Positions 1 through 10,554 are shown, counted from the first letter of the stretch. The stretch: 64,000 bases of DNA from Rhizobacter sp. SG703 (GCF_012275445.1 NZ_JAAZQK010000001.1:1-64000); one strand, 5' to 3'. The notes: generated by a model not told the origin, from the letters alone. Numbers and translations are program-made.

Positions 1-304
1 CCGCCGGCGATCCATTCGCCGATGCGGTCGTGCGGCCAGATCCAGATGTCGGGGCCCTTGCCGGCGGCGGCCGCCTGCTGGAACTTGTTGGGCGCATCCT
101 CCGGGTGCTCGACCACCACCTGCACGCCGGTCTTGGCGGTGAACTCCTCGCCGACCTTGGCCAGGCCGTTGTAGCCCTTGTCGCCGTTGATCCAGACCAG
201 CAGCTTGCCGGGCTCGGCGGCCTGCGCGGCGAGGGGCAGCGCGCCGGCCAGGGCCAGGACTGCAGCAGCAGCGGCGAGTCGCTTCAGGTGATGTCGCTTG
301 GTGT

Positions 305-308
<4 letters not shown>
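1..308 (-). CDS. malE: Maltose/maltodextrin-binding periplasmic protein MalE, N-terminal part (cut by window edge)
   Basis: Only the first ~102 codons are present; the gene continues beyond base 1. The protein opens with a basic stretch and an Ala/Leu-rich signal peptide ending in AAQA (about residue 30). The mature start reads [15 protein letters not shown], followed by [15 protein letters not shown], the hallmark N-terminus of MalE, which delivers maltose/maltodextrin to the MalFGK2 importer. The ATG overlaps the stop of malK as ATGA, so the two are probably translationally coupled. malF and malG presumably follow outside the window. Family assignment is firm; sugar specificity (maltose against trehalose or other alpha-glucosides) is inferred. 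Confidence 0.88.
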
Positions 309-1459
<1,151 letters not shown>

Positions 1460-1491
1460 GGGGTGCGAGTCCTCTGGGTCAAGTGCTCGTC

Positions 1492-1517
1492 AAAAGGGCC
1501 GGCTTCCCAGCCGGCCC
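1492..1517 (-). terminator. Rho-independent terminator after lamB
   Basis: Read on the minus strand this is a perfect 9-bp stem (GGGCCGGCT / AGCCGGCCC) with a GGGA loop followed directly by TTTT. It sits about 145 bp after the lamB stop and only 32 bp before the malK start, so it probably limits read-through from lamB into malK-malE and sets a higher level of the porin than of the transporter. Confidence 0.8.
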
Positions 1518-1661
1518 CGTACTGCGTCACGGACCCGGCCGCAGCCGGGTCGTCAGGCTGTGAACAGTCCCTTATCAGAACATAAGCTCATCGAAGTACC
1601 TCGGCGCCCGCGCGTGCCTTGCTTCGCAGCGGCGGGCGCGTTCAGCGCTACGCAGTCAGGC

Positions 1662-2906
1662 TCAAAACCAGATTTCAGCCTGGGCACCATAGGAGGTGCC
1701 CTTGGTCTTGCCGTCGGCGTTGCCGGTCAGGCCGTTGGCGCCGGAGGCGGCGTTGGCGGCGTTGTTCCACTTCGCGGTGGTGACGTACAGGCGCAGTTCC
1801 GGACGGTTCCAGAAGCCCGGGCCGGTCGCCAGCGTCGGCGCGAAGGTGAACTTCGCCAGCTTCTGCGTGTCGCTGTCGTCCGGCTTCTTCTGCACGTACG
1901 CCGCTTCGGCCACCAGCTTGAAGTTCTTGGTCAGCGCGTACGAGCCGCGCCCGCCCACCGACACCGACTTCACGTTGGTCGTGTTGCCCAGGCCGTCGTC
2001 CAGCTTGTCGTGTTGGAACATCACCATGCCCTGCCCGCCGAACGGGCCGACCTGCCAGCCCGGGCTCTCGACGATGCGGTAGCTCTTGTTGCCCGAGTTC
2101 GCACCCAGGTTGCCGAAGTTGCCGTTCAGCCCGGCCGAGCCCTGCGCGTACTGCACCCACAGGATGTTGGTGCCGCCCAGCCCCAGCGCGTTGTCCTGGT
2201 TGTGCTGCGCGGTCAGCCCGAAGCCGTTCTTGCCGTCGGTGAAGTCGCCCTTCGTGATCGTGCCCACGATGCGCAGCTTGCCGCCCGGGTTCACCACCAG
2301 CTCCGAGAAGTCCACGTTCACGCGCGAGCCCGGCTTGGTCGAGTCGGCGCTGTCCGAGCGGAACGCCGCGATCGCCAGCTTGCCGCCGCCGACGTCCATG
2401 CTGTCCGCACCGGCGCCCACGCCCGACAGGTTCACGAAGAACGTGTCGACGATGTGCACGTCCGCGCGGCCGTAGAAGCGCTTGCCGATCCAGAAGTTCG
2501 TGTTCGGGGCGATGTCGTAGCCCTTGCCCTCGACATACATCTGGTTGATGCCCAGCTTGCTGTGGTCCAGCGACTGGTTCGTCGCCGGCTGCCCGCTCAG
2601 GCCGCGGTCCACTGCGCCGGTGTCGGTGCCATTGCTGTACAGGTTGGTCATCAGCGCGGCCTTGTATTCCACGCCATCGGCCTTGAAGCCCTGGCTCAGC
2701 AGGAACTCGCCGTAGAAGTCGCACTCGTTGCCGAGCCGGTACTTCATGCCTTCTCCGCCCAGCCCGTAGCAGGCGCGCGACGAGTCCTTCGACGTGGCAC
2801 CCGGGCCGGTGCGGAAGTAGCCGCCCCAATCGACGGCTTGTGCAGAGGTGGCGCTCAACAGACCCATCGCGGCGGCAACGGTTGCGAGCTTGAACTGACT
2901 CTTCAT
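1662..2906 (-). CDS. lamB: Maltoporin-like sugar-specific outer-membrane porin (LamB family)
   Basis: 414 residues. A signal peptide (MKSQFKLATVAAAMGLLS, cleavage after SAQA at about residue 24) precedes VDWGGYFRTGPG, the start typical of LamB-family trimeric 18-strand porins; two Cys in the N-terminal third (ACYGL, NECDFY) match the L1 disulfide of the family, and the chain ends in Phe (AEIWF), the outer-membrane assembly signal. The ATG was chosen because GAGGAG stands 7 nt upstream and the signal peptide begins there; an upstream in-frame ATG would add an unconserved leader. It is divergent from glk and followed by malK-malE. Expression is probably controlled from the operator-rich region upstream. 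Confidence 0.9.
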   Translation of the reverse strand: MKSQFKLATVAAAMGLLSATSAQAVDWGGYFRTGPGATSKDSSRACYGLGGEGMKYRLGNECDFYGEFLLSQGFKADGVEYKAALMTNLYSNGTDTGAVDRGLSGQPATNQSLDHSKLGINQMYVEGKGYDIAPNTNFWIGKRFYGRADVHIVDTFFVNLSGVGAGADSMDVGGGKLAIAAFRSDSADSTKPGSRVNVDFSELVVNPGGKLRIVGTITKGDFTDGKNGFGLTAQHNQDNALGLGGTNILWVQYAQGSAGLNGNFGNLGANSGNKSYRIVESPGWQVGPFGGQGMVMFQHDKLDDGLGNTTNVKSVSVGGRGSYALTKNFKLVAEAAYVQKKPDDSDTQKLAKFTFAPTLATGPGFWNRPELRLYVTTAKWNNAANAASGANGLTGNADGKTKGTSYGAQAEIWF

Positions 2907-3060
2907 CAACTGACTCCTCAGAGGTTTTGCTTTGAAATGTGCCGAGCGCCTGGTCTGGGGGGACCCATTGCTGCAGCGGTTGGGGGAAACGGGCTGGGGC
3001 GAGCGGTTCGCAGTTCGCCCCGAATGGCTGGAAACGTGCGTTGTCTTCCTTGTGCCAGCG

Positions 3061-3075
3061 AGTAGCACGGCTACA
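3061..3075. promoter_or_regulatory. Operator-like palindrome 1 (lamB side)
   Basis: AGTAGCACGGCTACA: half sites GTAGC and GCTAC are perfectly symmetric about a 3-bp centre. It overlaps the expected -10 region of the lamB promoter, the position of a repressor site. It shares the pattern AGTA(N7)CTACA with two other elements in this region. Confidence 0.6.
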
Positions 3076-3099
3076 TCGTTGGCTGTAATGTTTTGTCAA
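3070..3099 (-). promoter_or_regulatory. Possible lamB promoter
   Basis: A perfect -35 hexamer TTGACA (minus strand, 3099-3094) is followed after 18 nt by TGTAGC, a poor -10. The weak -10 lies inside operator-like palindrome 1, and palindrome 2 lies just upstream of the -35, so a regulated sigma-70 promoter is plausible. The start site is not determined. Confidence 0.35.
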
Positions 3100-3109
3100 G
3101 GTTGACTCT

Positions 3110-3124
3110 AGTAATCCGACTACA
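3110..3124. promoter_or_regulatory. Operator-like palindrome 2 (lamB/glk centre)
   Basis: AGTAATCCGACTACA: GTAATC and GACTAC are inverted repeats with one mismatch. On the other strand it begins TGTAGT and ends ATTACT, close to the TGTARTNNNAYTACA form reported for HexR (RpiR family) sites in other proteobacteria; that identification is an inference only. Confidence 0.55.
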
Positions 3125-3232
3125 GCCGGTAAACGCGGGTTTTCCCGTCGTTTATCACAATAACCACACCCATCAGGGAAGTCCCGAATGCCCAGCTGCC
3201 GATACTTTGCGGCCGGCTTGGCTATCATGAAA

Positions 3233-3247
3233 AGTAGTTTGGCTACA
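3233..3247. promoter_or_regulatory. Operator-like palindrome 3 (glk side)
   Basis: AGTAGTTTGGCTACA has the same AGTA(N7)CTACA layout as the other two elements. It begins 4 bp downstream of a TATCAT -10-like hexamer (3223-3228) on the glk strand, where a bound repressor would block glk transcription. Confidence 0.55.
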
Positions 3248-3400
3248 AAGTCGAGCGCACGGTTCGGGTGCATGGCGCGCCGGGCGGAGCGCTTCGAGGG
3301 GGCGCACTCCGCGTCGGAGGCCGCGTGCGAATGGTCGCGCTGCGGCGAGGACCGTTGCCACGGGGTTTGCCTGCGGTGACTCGAACGAGAGAACGTTGAC

Positions 3401-4375
3401 ATGCAGGCAGATTCATATCCGCGGTGGGTCGGTGACGTCGGTGGCACGAACGCGCGTTTCGCGCTGCAGCTGGCGCCTGGCGCCGAGCTGAGCGCCGTCG
3501 ACACCCTTCCGGCGGCCGATCACCCGACGCTGCAGGATGCGATGGCGCATTACCTGCAAACGCATTCGCCGGCGGTGCGCCCGCGCTGGTGCGCGATCGG
3601 CATCGCCAATCCGATCGTCGGCGACCGGGTGCAGATGACCAACCACCACTGGTCGTTCTCGATCGAGGCGGTGCGCCGGACGCTCGGCCTCGAGCGGCTG
3701 TTGCTGATCAACGACTTCACGGCGCTCGCGCTGTCGCTGCCGTCGCTGAAGCCGGCCGAACTGCGGCAGGTGGGCGGCGGGGCGGTGGTCGACGGCGCGC
3801 CGGTCGGGCTGATCGGCCCGGGCACCGGGCTCGGCGTGTCGGGCCTGTTGCGGGTGCCGGGCAGCGAGCGCGTGGTGCCGCTGAACGGGGAGGGCGGCCA
3901 TGTGACGCTCGGCGGCGCGACGCCGCGCGAGGATGCGGTGATTGCGGCGTTGCGCCAGCGCTACGGCCATGCGTCAGCCGAGCGGGCCTTGTCGGGCCCG
4001 GGGCTGGTGAGCCTGTACGAGGCGCTGTGCCAGGTCGACCGCGCCACCGCGCATCCGTTGAGCGCGGCCGAGGTCAGCGAGCGCGCAGTGGCGGCGAGCG
4101 ACGCGCATTGCGTCGAGGCGCTCGACATGTTCTTCGCGCTGCTCGGCAGCGTGGCCGGCAACCTGGCGCTGTCGCTCGGCACGCGCGGCGGGATGTACAT
4201 CGGCGGCGGCATCGTGCCGCGCCTGGGCGACCGGATCGACCGATCGACCTTCCGCGAGCGCTTCATCGCGAAGGGGCGGTTCCGGGCCTACCTGGATGCG
4301 ATGCCGACCTTCGTGGTGCAGGCCAGCACCTCGCCGGCCTTGCTCGGCGCGCTGCGGGCGCTGGACGACCTGTAG
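3401..4375 (+). CDS. glk: Glucokinase
   Basis: 324 residues, close to E. coli Glk (321). ATP-dependent phosphorylation of glucose to glucose-6-phosphate in the cytosol. The phosphate-binding loop VGDVGGTNARF is at residues 10-20, the second nucleotide motif LIGPGTGLGVSGL is in the middle, and the C-terminal GGMYIGGGIVPR is the family adenosine-binding segment. The ATG has GAGAG about 10 nt upstream. Divergent from lamB-malK-malE and sharing its putative operators, it would feed glucose released from imported maltodextrin into the Entner-Doudoroff or glycolytic pathway. Confidence 0.93.
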   Translation: MQADSYPRWVGDVGGTNARFALQLAPGAELSAVDTLPAADHPTLQDAMAHYLQTHSPAVRPRWCAIGIANPIVGDRVQMTNHHWSFSIEAVRRTLGLERLLLINDFTALALSLPSLKPAELRQVGGGAVVDGAPVGLIGPGTGLGVSGLLRVPGSERVVPLNGEGGHVTLGGATPREDAVIAALRQRYGHASAERALSGPGLVSLYEALCQVDRATAHPLSAAEVSERAVAASDAHCVEALDMFFALLGSVAGNLALSLGTRGGMYIGGGIVPRLGDRIDRSTFRERFIAKGRFRAYLDAMPTFVVQASTSPALLGALRALDDL

Positions 4376-4441
4376 CCGGCCGGAGCGGATCGAGCGCCGG
4401 GCCGATCCCAGGCGGCCCCGCCGGGCGAGGGGTTGTCATGC

Positions 4442-4463
4442 CACCCGGATTGGCATCCGGGTG
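4442..4463. terminator. Hairpin between convergent glk and fabI
   Basis: Perfect 9-bp stem CACCCGGAT / ATCCGGGTG around a TGGC loop, in the gap between two converging genes. Neither side has a clear T-run, so it is a probable bidirectional or weak terminator. Confidence 0.5.
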
Positions 4464-4468
4464 ACGGG

Positions 4469-5254
4469 TCAGGCCTCCGAAGCGCCGCCCATCGCGTGGC
4501 TGAAGCCGCCGTCCACATAGGTGATTTCGGACGTCACGCCGGCCGCGAGGTCGGACAGCAGGAAGGCCGCGACGTTGCCGACGTCGTCGATCGTCACGTT
4601 GCGGCGCAGCGGCGCGTTCTGCTCGACCACGTCGAGTATCTTGCCGAAGCCCTTGATGCCGGATGCGGCCAGCGTCTTGATCGGCCCGGCCGAGATGCCG
4701 TTGACCCGCACCCCCTTCGGGCCCAGGCTGGCCGCCAGATAGCGGACCGAGGCCTCGAGCGAGGCCTTCGCCAGCCCCATCGTGTTGTAGCTGGGAACGC
4801 TGCGGATCGCCCCCAGATAGCTCAGCGTCAGCAACGCGGCCTTCGGGGTCAGGCGCGAGGCGGCTGCCTTGGCCATCGCCGGGAAGCTGTAGCTGGAGAT
4901 GTCGTGGGCGATCCGGAAACTCTCGCGCGACAGGCCGTCGAGAAAATCGCCGGCAATCGCTTCGCGCGGTGCGAAACCGATCGAATGGACGAAACCGTCG
5001 AACTGTGGCCAGGTTTCGCCGAGCTGGTTGAACATCGCGTCGATCTGTTCGTCGCTCGCGACATCGCAATCGAACAACAGCGTGGAGTCGAACTCGGCGG
5101 CAAACTCGGCCACGCGGTCCCGGAAGCGTTCTCCGACGTAGCTGAACGCCAGTTCGGCGCCTTCGCGCCGGCAGGCACGTGCGATGCCGTAGGCGATCGA
5201 GCGGTTGGACAGAACGCCGGTGATCAGGAAGCGCTTGCCGGCCAGGAATCCCAT
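4469..5254 (-). CDS. fabI: Enoyl-[acyl-carrier-protein] reductase (NADH), FabI
   Basis: 261 residues, the same size as E. coli FabI (262). Catalyses the last step of each fatty-acid elongation cycle, reducing trans-2-enoyl-ACP. The Rossmann start [15 protein letters not shown], Tyr146, the catalytic Tyr156 and Lys163 (in [10 protein letters not shown]) all occur at the E. coli numbering. TGGAG lies 6 nt before the ATG. It is a single transcription unit, convergent with glk and divergent from the rimP operon. Confidence 0.95.
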   Translation of the reverse strand: MGFLAGKRFLITGVLSNRSIAYGIARACRREGAELAFSYVGERFRDRVAEFAAEFDSTLLFDCDVASDEQIDAMFNQLGETWPQFDGFVHSIGFAPREAIAGDFLDGLSRESFRIAHDISSYSFPAMAKAAASRLTPKAALLTLSYLGAIRSVPSYNTMGLAKASLEASVRYLAASLGPKGVRVNGISAGPIKTLAASGIKGFGKILDVVEQNAPLRRNVTIDDVGNVAAFLLSDLAAGVTSEITYVDGGFSHAMGGASEA

Positions 5255-5327
5255 GGAGTCTCCAGTCTGGTGTCATCAAAAGGGGGTGCTCATTCTGGCA
5301 TGCACATGGGCTTGCCCGTCACAACCC

Positions 5328-5357
5328 TTGCCGCGTGCTCGCTCAGCGAGATACAAT
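5328..5357 (+). promoter_or_regulatory. Sigma-70 promoter of the rimP-nusA-infB operon
   Basis: TTGCCG (-35) and TACAAT (-10) are separated by 18 nt. Transcription would begin near 5364, some 16 nt before the attenuator hairpin and about 85 nt before the rimP ATG. Confidence 0.6.
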
Positions 5358-5379
5358 GCGTCTTTCGCAAGAAAACTGC

Positions 5380-5409
5380 ATGGGCGGATTCTTCCAGCCC
5401 ATTTTTTTT
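5380..5409 (+). terminator. Leader terminator/attenuator before rimP
   Basis: Stem ATGGGC / GCCCAT with an 11-nt loop followed by eight T residues lies between the promoter and the rimP start. Its position implies premature termination giving an RNA of roughly 45 nt, with read-through controlling the whole rimP-nusA-infB operon. Attenuator-like leaders before rimP have been described in other proteobacteria; whether this belongs to such a family was not tested. Confidence 0.65.
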
Positions 5410-5449
5410 GCTTCTCCACATTTTCATAACCTCTGAAGACACTCGCTGG

Positions 5450-5998
5450 ATGAATTGGCAAGACGTTGTTGAACGCACCGTGACCGGGCTGGGTTACGAC
5501 CTCGTGAGCTGCGATCGCAGTCCCAAGGGTTTGCTGCGTGTCTTCATCGACCGGTTGCAGAATGATCCGAACGGTGAGTTCATCGTGGTCGAGGATTGCG
5601 AGAAGGTGACCCGCCAGCTGCAGCACGTGCTGGAGGTCGAAGGGTGCGCCTATGAGCGCCTGGAAGTGTCGTCGCCGGGGCTGGACCGGCCGCTGAACAA
5701 GCCTGCCGACTACCAGCGATTCGCCGGCTCGGAAATCGAGCTGACGCTGAAGATGCCGTTCCAGGGCCGCAAGAAGTACCGCGGCGTGCTGGAGGCCCTG
5801 GGGGAGCAGTGGCGCCTGGTGTTCAACGACGGCAAGGTCGACCAGGCCCTGGAATTTTCGTTCGAGGAAGTGCGGGACGCCCACTTGGTGCCCGTCCTCG
5901 ATTTCAAGGGCCGGCGCTTTGCGCAGCCGGCTGCTGCGCCGCACGACGCCGACGTGCAGGCCGAAGATGTTGACGGAGATCCTAAGAATGAATCGTGA
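5450..5998 (+). CDS. rimP: Ribosome maturation factor RimP
   Basis: 182 residues; assists maturation of the 30S subunit. Residues 1-150 match the RimP fold: LGYDLVSCD, the [10 protein letters not shown] motif, and the signature [10 protein letters not shown] followed by [12 protein letters not shown]. It is longer than E. coli RimP (150) because of an acidic C-terminal tail of ~25 residues rich in Ala, Asp and Glu. The ATG at the [11 protein letters not shown] start is used; the open frame extends further upstream but across the promoter and attenuator. The 3' end overlaps nusA by 11 nt. Confidence 0.93.
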   Translation: MNWQDVVERTVTGLGYDLVSCDRSPKGLLRVFIDRLQNDPNGEFIVVEDCEKVTRQLQHVLEVEGCAYERLEVSSPGLDRPLNKPADYQRFAGSEIELTLKMPFQGRKKYRGVLEALGEQWRLVFNDGKVDQALEFSFEEVRDAHLVPVLDFKGRRFAQPAAAPHDADVQAEDVDGDPKNES

Positions 5999-7466
5999 AC
6001 TCTTGATGCTGGTCGATGCCATCTCGCGCGAGAAGAGCGTGGATCGCGAAGTCGTGTTCGGCGCGGTCGAGGCCGCCCTGGCCTCGGCCAGCAAGAAGCT
6101 GCACGGAGGCGAGGTCGACATGCGCGTCACCGTCGACCGCGAGAGCGGCGAATATGAAACCTTCCGCCGCTGGCACGTGGTGCCGAACGAGGCCGGCCTG
6201 CAACTGCCCGATTCCGAGATCCTGCTGTTCGAGGCGCTCGAGCAGATCCCCGACATCGAGGTCGACGACTACATCGAGGAACCGGTCGACTCGGTGTCGA
6301 TCGGCCGCATCGGCGCCCAGGCGGCCAAGCAGGTCATCCTGCAGAAGATCCGCGACGCCGAGCGCGAGCAGCTGCTCAACGACTTCCTGTCGCGCGGCGA
6401 GAAGATCTTCGTCGGCACCGTCAAGCGCCTCGACAAGGGCGACGTGATCGTCGAATCCGGCCGGGTCGAAGGACGCCTGAAGCGCAGCGAGATGATCCCG
6501 AAGGAAAACCTGCGCTCCGGCGACCGCGTCCGCGCCTTCATCGCCGAGGTCGATTCGACGCTGCGCGGCCCGCAGATCGTGCTGTCGCGCAGCGCGCCCG
6601 GCTTCATGATCGAGCTGTTCGCCCAGGAAGTGCCCGAGATCGAGCAGGGCCTGCTGGAGATCAAGTCGTGCGCCCGCGATGCGGGTTCGCGCGCCAAGAT
6701 CGCGGTGATCTCGCACGACAAGCGGGTCGATCCGATCGGCACCTGCGTCGGCGTGCGCGGTTCGCGCGTCAACGCGGTCACCAACGAACTCGCCGGCGAG
6801 CGTGTCGACATCGTGCTGTGGTCCGAAGACCCGGCGCAGTTCGTGATCGGCGCTCTGGCCCCGGCCAACGTGCAGTCGATCGTCGTCGACGAAGAGCGCC
6901 ATGCGATGGACGTCGTCGTCGATGAAGAGAACCTCGCGATCGCGATCGGCCGCGGCGGCCAGAACGTGCGCCTGGCTTCCGAGATGACCGGCTGGCGCAT
7001 CAACATCATGACGGCTGAAGAGTCGCAGGCGAAGCAGAGCGAGGAGTCCGACAGCGTTCGCAAGCTGTTCGTCGACAAGCTCGACGTCGACGCCGAAGTG
7101 GCCGACATCCTGATCGCCGAAGGCTTCAGCAGCCTCGAGGAAGTGGCCTACGTCCCGATGCAGGAAATGCTCGAGATCGAAGGCTTCGACGAAGACACCG
7201 TCAACGAGCTGCGCACGCGGGCCAAAGACGCTTTGCTGACGATGGAGATCGCCCGCGAAGAGAAAATGGAAGACGTTTCGCAGAACCTGCGCGACCTCGA
7301 AGGGCTGGACCCGGCCCTGATCCCGAAGCTGACCGAGAGCGGGATCAACACACGCGATGACCTCGCCGACCTGGCGGTCGACGAGCTGACTGAAATTGCC
7401 GGCATCGGGGAAGACCAGGCCAAGGCATTGATCATGAAGGCACGCGAACACTGGTTCACGACCTGA
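5988..7466 (+). CDS. nusA: Transcription termination/antitermination factor NusA
   Basis: 492 residues, similar to E. coli NusA (495). RNA-polymerase-associated pausing, termination and antitermination factor. The order is the polymerase-binding N-terminal domain ([24 protein letters not shown]), an S1 domain around residues 135-200, two KH domains (one with [14 protein letters not shown], then [12 protein letters not shown]) and two helix-hairpin-helix acidic repeats in the C-terminal ~130 residues. GGAG lies about 9 nt before the ATG, inside the end of rimP, so translation is coupled. Confidence 0.96.
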   Translation: MNRELLMLVDAISREKSVDREVVFGAVEAALASASKKLHGGEVDMRVTVDRESGEYETFRRWHVVPNEAGLQLPDSEILLFEALEQIPDIEVDDYIEEPVDSVSIGRIGAQAAKQVILQKIRDAEREQLLNDFLSRGEKIFVGTVKRLDKGDVIVESGRVEGRLKRSEMIPKENLRSGDRVRAFIAEVDSTLRGPQIVLSRSAPGFMIELFAQEVPEIEQGLLEIKSCARDAGSRAKIAVISHDKRVDPIGTCVGVRGSRVNAVTNELAGERVDIVLWSEDPAQFVIGALAPANVQSIVVDEERHAMDVVVDEENLAIAIGRGGQNVRLASEMTGWRINIMTAEESQAKQSEESDSVRKLFVDKLDVDAEVADILIAEGFSSLEEVAYVPMQEMLEIEGFDEDTVNELRTRAKDALLTMEIAREEKMEDVSQNLRDLEGLDPALIPKLTESGINTRDDLADLAVDELTEIAGIGEDQAKALIMKAREHWFTT

Positions 7467-7536
7467 CATTGAACGACCTGATGCCCCAACGCCCGATCGA
7501 ACGCTGCACTGCAAGTACCAAGCAAGGATATTCACA

Positions 7537-10449
7537 ATGGCTGTGACCACCGTCGCCCAGTTGGCTGCTGAGCTCAATCGCCCGGCGGCTGCGCTGCTCG
7601 AGCAGCTCCAGTCGGCCGGCGTCGCGAAGGCGTCGAGCGACGACGCGCTGACCGAGTCCGACAAGGAGCGACTGCTTGACTACCTCCGCACCGCCCATGG
7701 CACGGGCGGGGGCGAGCGCAAGAAGATCACGCTGACCCGCAAGTCGACCAGCGAGATCAAGCAGGCCGATTCGAGCGGCAAGGCGCGCACGATCCAGGTC
7801 GAGGTGCGCAAGAAGCGCACCTTCGTCAAACGCGATGAATCGGCGCCGTCCGAAGAGCCGGCAGCGCCGGTCGTCGACGACGCCGAACTGCAGCGCCGCG
7901 AGGTCGAGGCCCAGGCCCAGGCCGAGCTGCTGCGCCGCCAGGAAGAAGAACTGGCCGAGAAGCGCCGCCTGCGCGAGGAGCAGGAAGCCCGCGAACGCGA
8001 GGCCGCCGAGGCCCGCGCACGTGAAGCCGCCGAGGCCGCCGCGAAGGCCGCCGCCGAGGAAGCCGCGAAAGCGGCCGCCGCCGCGGCTGCTGCCGCGAAG
8101 GCCGCCGCGGCTGCGCCGACCGCGCCGACGCCGGCACCTGCCGCGAAGGCCGCGGCCGCCGCGGCCAAGGCGGCGCCGGCACCGACCGCCGCGCCGGTTG
8201 CCGCGGCGCCGGCTGCGCCTGTCGAGCCGCCGAAGCCCGCGTTGCGCGTGATCAAGGCTGCCGACGTCGTCGACGAAGAGAAGCAGCGCGCCGCCGACCT
8301 CGCCAAGCGCCGCAAGGCCGCCGAGGACGAAGCCGCCGCGATCCGCGCGATGATGAACGCGCCGAAGAAGGTGCTGACGGCCAAGAAGCCCGAAGAACCG
8401 CCGAAGCCGGAAGCCGGCAAGGAAGGCATCAAGGGCACGATCCACAAGCCGGCTGCCGCGCCGGGGACGACCACGGCCGCCGCCGCGAAGCCGGGCGACA
8501 AGCCGGGCGACAAGAAGTCCGTCAAGTCCGAGAAGCTGTCGTCGAGCTGGGCCGATGACGCCGCGAAGAAGCGCGCGCTGAAGACCCGCAACGACGCCGC
8601 GGCCCGGCCGGGCTGGCGTGCGCCTCGCGGGGGCCGCCGTGGCGACCGCAACGATTCGCAGGGCGGCAACTTCAATGCACCGCCTGAGCAGCAGATCCAG
8701 GAAGTGCACGTGCCGGAGACCATCAGCGTCGCCGACCTCGCGCACAAGATGTCGGTGAAGGCGTCCGAGGTCATCAAGCAGTTGATGAAGCTCGGCCAGA
8801 TGGTGACGATCAATCAGCAGCTGGACCAGGAAACGGCCATGATCCTCGTCGAGGAAATGGGCCACAAGGCGTTCGCTGCGAAGCTGGACGACCCGGAAGC
8901 CTTCCTCGAAGACACCCAGGCCGAATCGACGCACGAAGAACTGCCGCGCGCACCGGTGGTCACCGTCATGGGTCACGTCGACCATGGCAAGACCTCGCTG
9001 CTCGACTACATCCGCCGTGCCCGCGTGGCCGCCGGCGAAGCCGGCGGCATCACGCAGCACATCGGCGCGTACCACGTCGACACGCCGCGCGGCATGATCA
9101 CCTTCCTCGACACCCCGGGTCACGCGGCCTTCACGGCGATGCGTGCCCGCGGTGCCAAGGCGACCGACATCGTCATCCTGGTGGTGGCGGCGGACGACGG
9201 CGTGATGCCGCAGACCAAGGAAGCCATCTCGCACGCCAAGGCGGCCGGGGTGCCGATCGTCGTCGCGATGAACAAGATGGACAAGCCCGAGGCCAACGTC
9301 GAGCGCCTGAAGTCGGAGCTGGTGGCCGAACAGGTCGTGCCGGAAGACTTCGGTGGCGATTCGCCGTTCGTGCCGGTGTCGGCCAAGACCGGGATGGGCA
9401 TCGACCAGTTGCTGGAGCAGGTGCTGCTGCAGGCCGAGGTGCTGGAACTGAAGGCACCGAAAGATGCGCCGGCCAAGGGCCTGGTGATCGAAGCCCAGCT
9501 CGACAAGGGCCGCGGCCCGGTCGCGACGGTGCTGGTGCAGTCGGGCACGCTGAAGCGTGGCGACGTGGTGCTGGCCGGCTCGACCTACGGCCGCGTGCGC
9601 GCCATGCTCGATGAAAACGGCAAGCCGGCGACCGAAGCCGGTCCGTCGTTGCCGGTCGAGATCCAGGGCTTGACCGAAGTGCCGCAGGCCGGCGACGAGT
9701 TCATGGTGCTGGCCGACGAACGCCGGGCGCGCGAGATCGCGACCTTCCGTTCGGGCAAGTACCGCGACGTCAAGCTGGCCAAGCAGCAGGCCGCCAAGCT
9801 CGAGAACATGTTCGAGAACATGGGCCAGGGCGAAGCGCAGACGCTGGCACTGATCATCAAGGCCGACGTGCAGGGTTCGCAGGAAGCACTGGCCCAGTCG
9901 CTGCTCAAGCTGAGCACCGCCGAGGTCAAGGTGCAGATCGTGCACGCGGCGGTCGGCGGCATCAGCGAGAGCGACATCAACCTCGCGATCGCCTCGAAGG
10001 CCGTGATCGTCGGCTTCAACGTGCGTGCCGATGCCGGTGCGCGCAAGCTGGCCGAAGGCAACGGCGTCGACCTGCGCTACTACAACATCATCTACGACGC
10101 GGTCGACGACGTGAAGAAGGCGATGACCGGCATGCTGGCGCCGGAGCAGCGCGAAGAGGTGATCGGCACCGCCGAGATCCGCACGGTGTTCGTGGCTTCG
10201 AAGATCGGCACGGTGGCCGGCTCGATGGTCACCTCGGGCGTGGTGCGCCGCAACGCGCGCTTCCGCCTGCTGCGCGAGAACGTGGTGGTGTACACCGGTG
10301 AAGTCGAATCGGTGCGCCGCCTGAAGGACGACGTGCGCGAAGTCAAGGAAGGCTTCGAGTGCGGTATCAAGCTGAAGAACTACAACGACATCGCCGAAGG
10401 CGACCAGCTGGAGTTCTTCGAGGTGAAGGAAGTGGCACGAACGCTGTAA
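7537..10449 (+). CDS. infB: Translation initiation factor IF-2
   Basis: 970 residues. GTPase that places initiator fMet-tRNA on the 30S subunit. An IF2_N domain (1-50) is followed by a long Ala/Lys/Glu/Pro-rich linker (about 100-340), a second IF2_N domain (about 390-440), then the G domain with GHVDHGKT at 479-486, [12 protein letters not shown] and SAKTG, and the C-terminal EF-Tu-like and tRNA-binding domains. AAGGA is 9 nt before the ATG. The linker is more Ala-rich than in E. coli (890 residues total) and contains small internal repeats such as PGDKPGDK. Confidence 0.97.
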   Translation: MAVTTVAQLAAELNRPAAALLEQLQSAGVAKASSDDALTESDKERLLDYLRTAHGTGGGERKKITLTRKSTSEIKQADSSGKARTIQVEVRKKRTFVKRDESAPSEEPAAPVVDDAELQRREVEAQAQAELLRRQEEELAEKRRLREEQEAREREAAEARAREAAEAAAKAAAEEAAKAAAAAAAAAKAAAAAPTAPTPAPAAKAAAAAAKAAPAPTAAPVAAAPAAPVEPPKPALRVIKAADVVDEEKQRAADLAKRRKAAEDEAAAIRAMMNAPKKVLTAKKPEEPPKPEAGKEGIKGTIHKPAAAPGTTTAAAAKPGDKPGDKKSVKSEKLSSSWADDAAKKRALKTRNDAAARPGWRAPRGGRRGDRNDSQGGNFNAPPEQQIQEVHVPETISVADLAHKMSVKASEVIKQLMKLGQMVTINQQLDQETAMILVEEMGHKAFAAKLDDPEAFLEDTQAESTHEELPRAPVVTVMGHVDHGKTSLLDYIRRARVAAGEAGGITQHIGAYHVDTPRGMITFLDTPGHAAFTAMRARGAKATDIVILVVAADDGVMPQTKEAISHAKAAGVPIVVAMNKMDKPEANVERLKSELVAEQVVPEDFGGDSPFVPVSAKTGMGIDQLLEQVLLQAEVLELKAPKDAPAKGLVIEAQLDKGRGPVATVLVQSGTLKRGDVVLAGSTYGRVRAMLDENGKPATEAGPSLPVEIQGLTEVPQAGDEFMVLADERRAREIATFRSGKYRDVKLAKQQAAKLENMFENMGQGEAQTLALIIKADVQGSQEALAQSLLKLSTAEVKVQIVHAAVGGISESDINLAIASKAVIVGFNVRADAGARKLAEGNGVDLRYYNIIYDAVDDVKKAMTGMLAPEQREEVIGTAEIRTVFVASKIGTVAGSMVTSGVVRRNARFRLLRENVVVYTGEVESVRRLKDDVREVKEGFECGIKLKNYNDIAEGDQLEFFEVKEVARTL

Positions 10450-10470
10450 AGCGGAGTGGGTCTCTCCCCC

Positions 10471-10501
10471 AAACCCCGCCCTCCGAAAGATGGCGGGGTT
10501 T
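10471..10501 (+). terminator. Terminator-like hairpin between infB and rbfA
   Basis: Perfect 10-bp stem AAACCCCGCC / GGCGGGGTTT with an 11-nt loop, followed by GTGTTTG rather than a continuous T-run. It lies 22 bp after the infB stop in the middle of an otherwise continuous operon, so it is more likely a partial terminator or a 3'-end-stabilising hairpin than an absolute stop. Confidence 0.6.
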
Positions 10502-10554
10502 GTGTTTGAAGAGAGTCTCGGGAGACCCCCTCGCCCCCGGCAGGAGCCTTGAAC

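Larger units (their letters stand above)
2907..3400. other. Divergent lamB/glk regulatory region
   Basis: A 494-bp non-coding stretch that is visibly more AT-rich than the flanking genes. It holds three 15-bp palindromic elements of one pattern (listed separately), a TTGACA hexamer on the lamB strand and a TATCAT -10-like hexamer on the glk strand at 3223-3228. The ~150 bp next to lamB would be its untranslated leader. No reading frame here resembles a known protein. Confidence 0.7.

Noticed and set aside
1618-1668. Short matches between the lamB 3' end and the IS66 cassette left end (CCTTGCTTCGCAGC, GCAGTCAGGCT) and a third CTCAAAAC
   Set aside because: Matches of this length are expected by chance in 64 kb, the CTCAAAAC here is part of the lamB C-terminal codons, and no terminal repeat is adjacent.
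3110-3124. Firm naming of the glk/lamB operators as HexR sites
   Set aside because: The resemblance is partial (outer base and centre differ) and no hexR gene is in the window; kept as a hypothesis only.
8040-8240. Ala/Lys-rich segment of infB as a separate repeat element
   Set aside because: It is the normal flexible linker of IF-2 in this lineage and stays in frame throughout.
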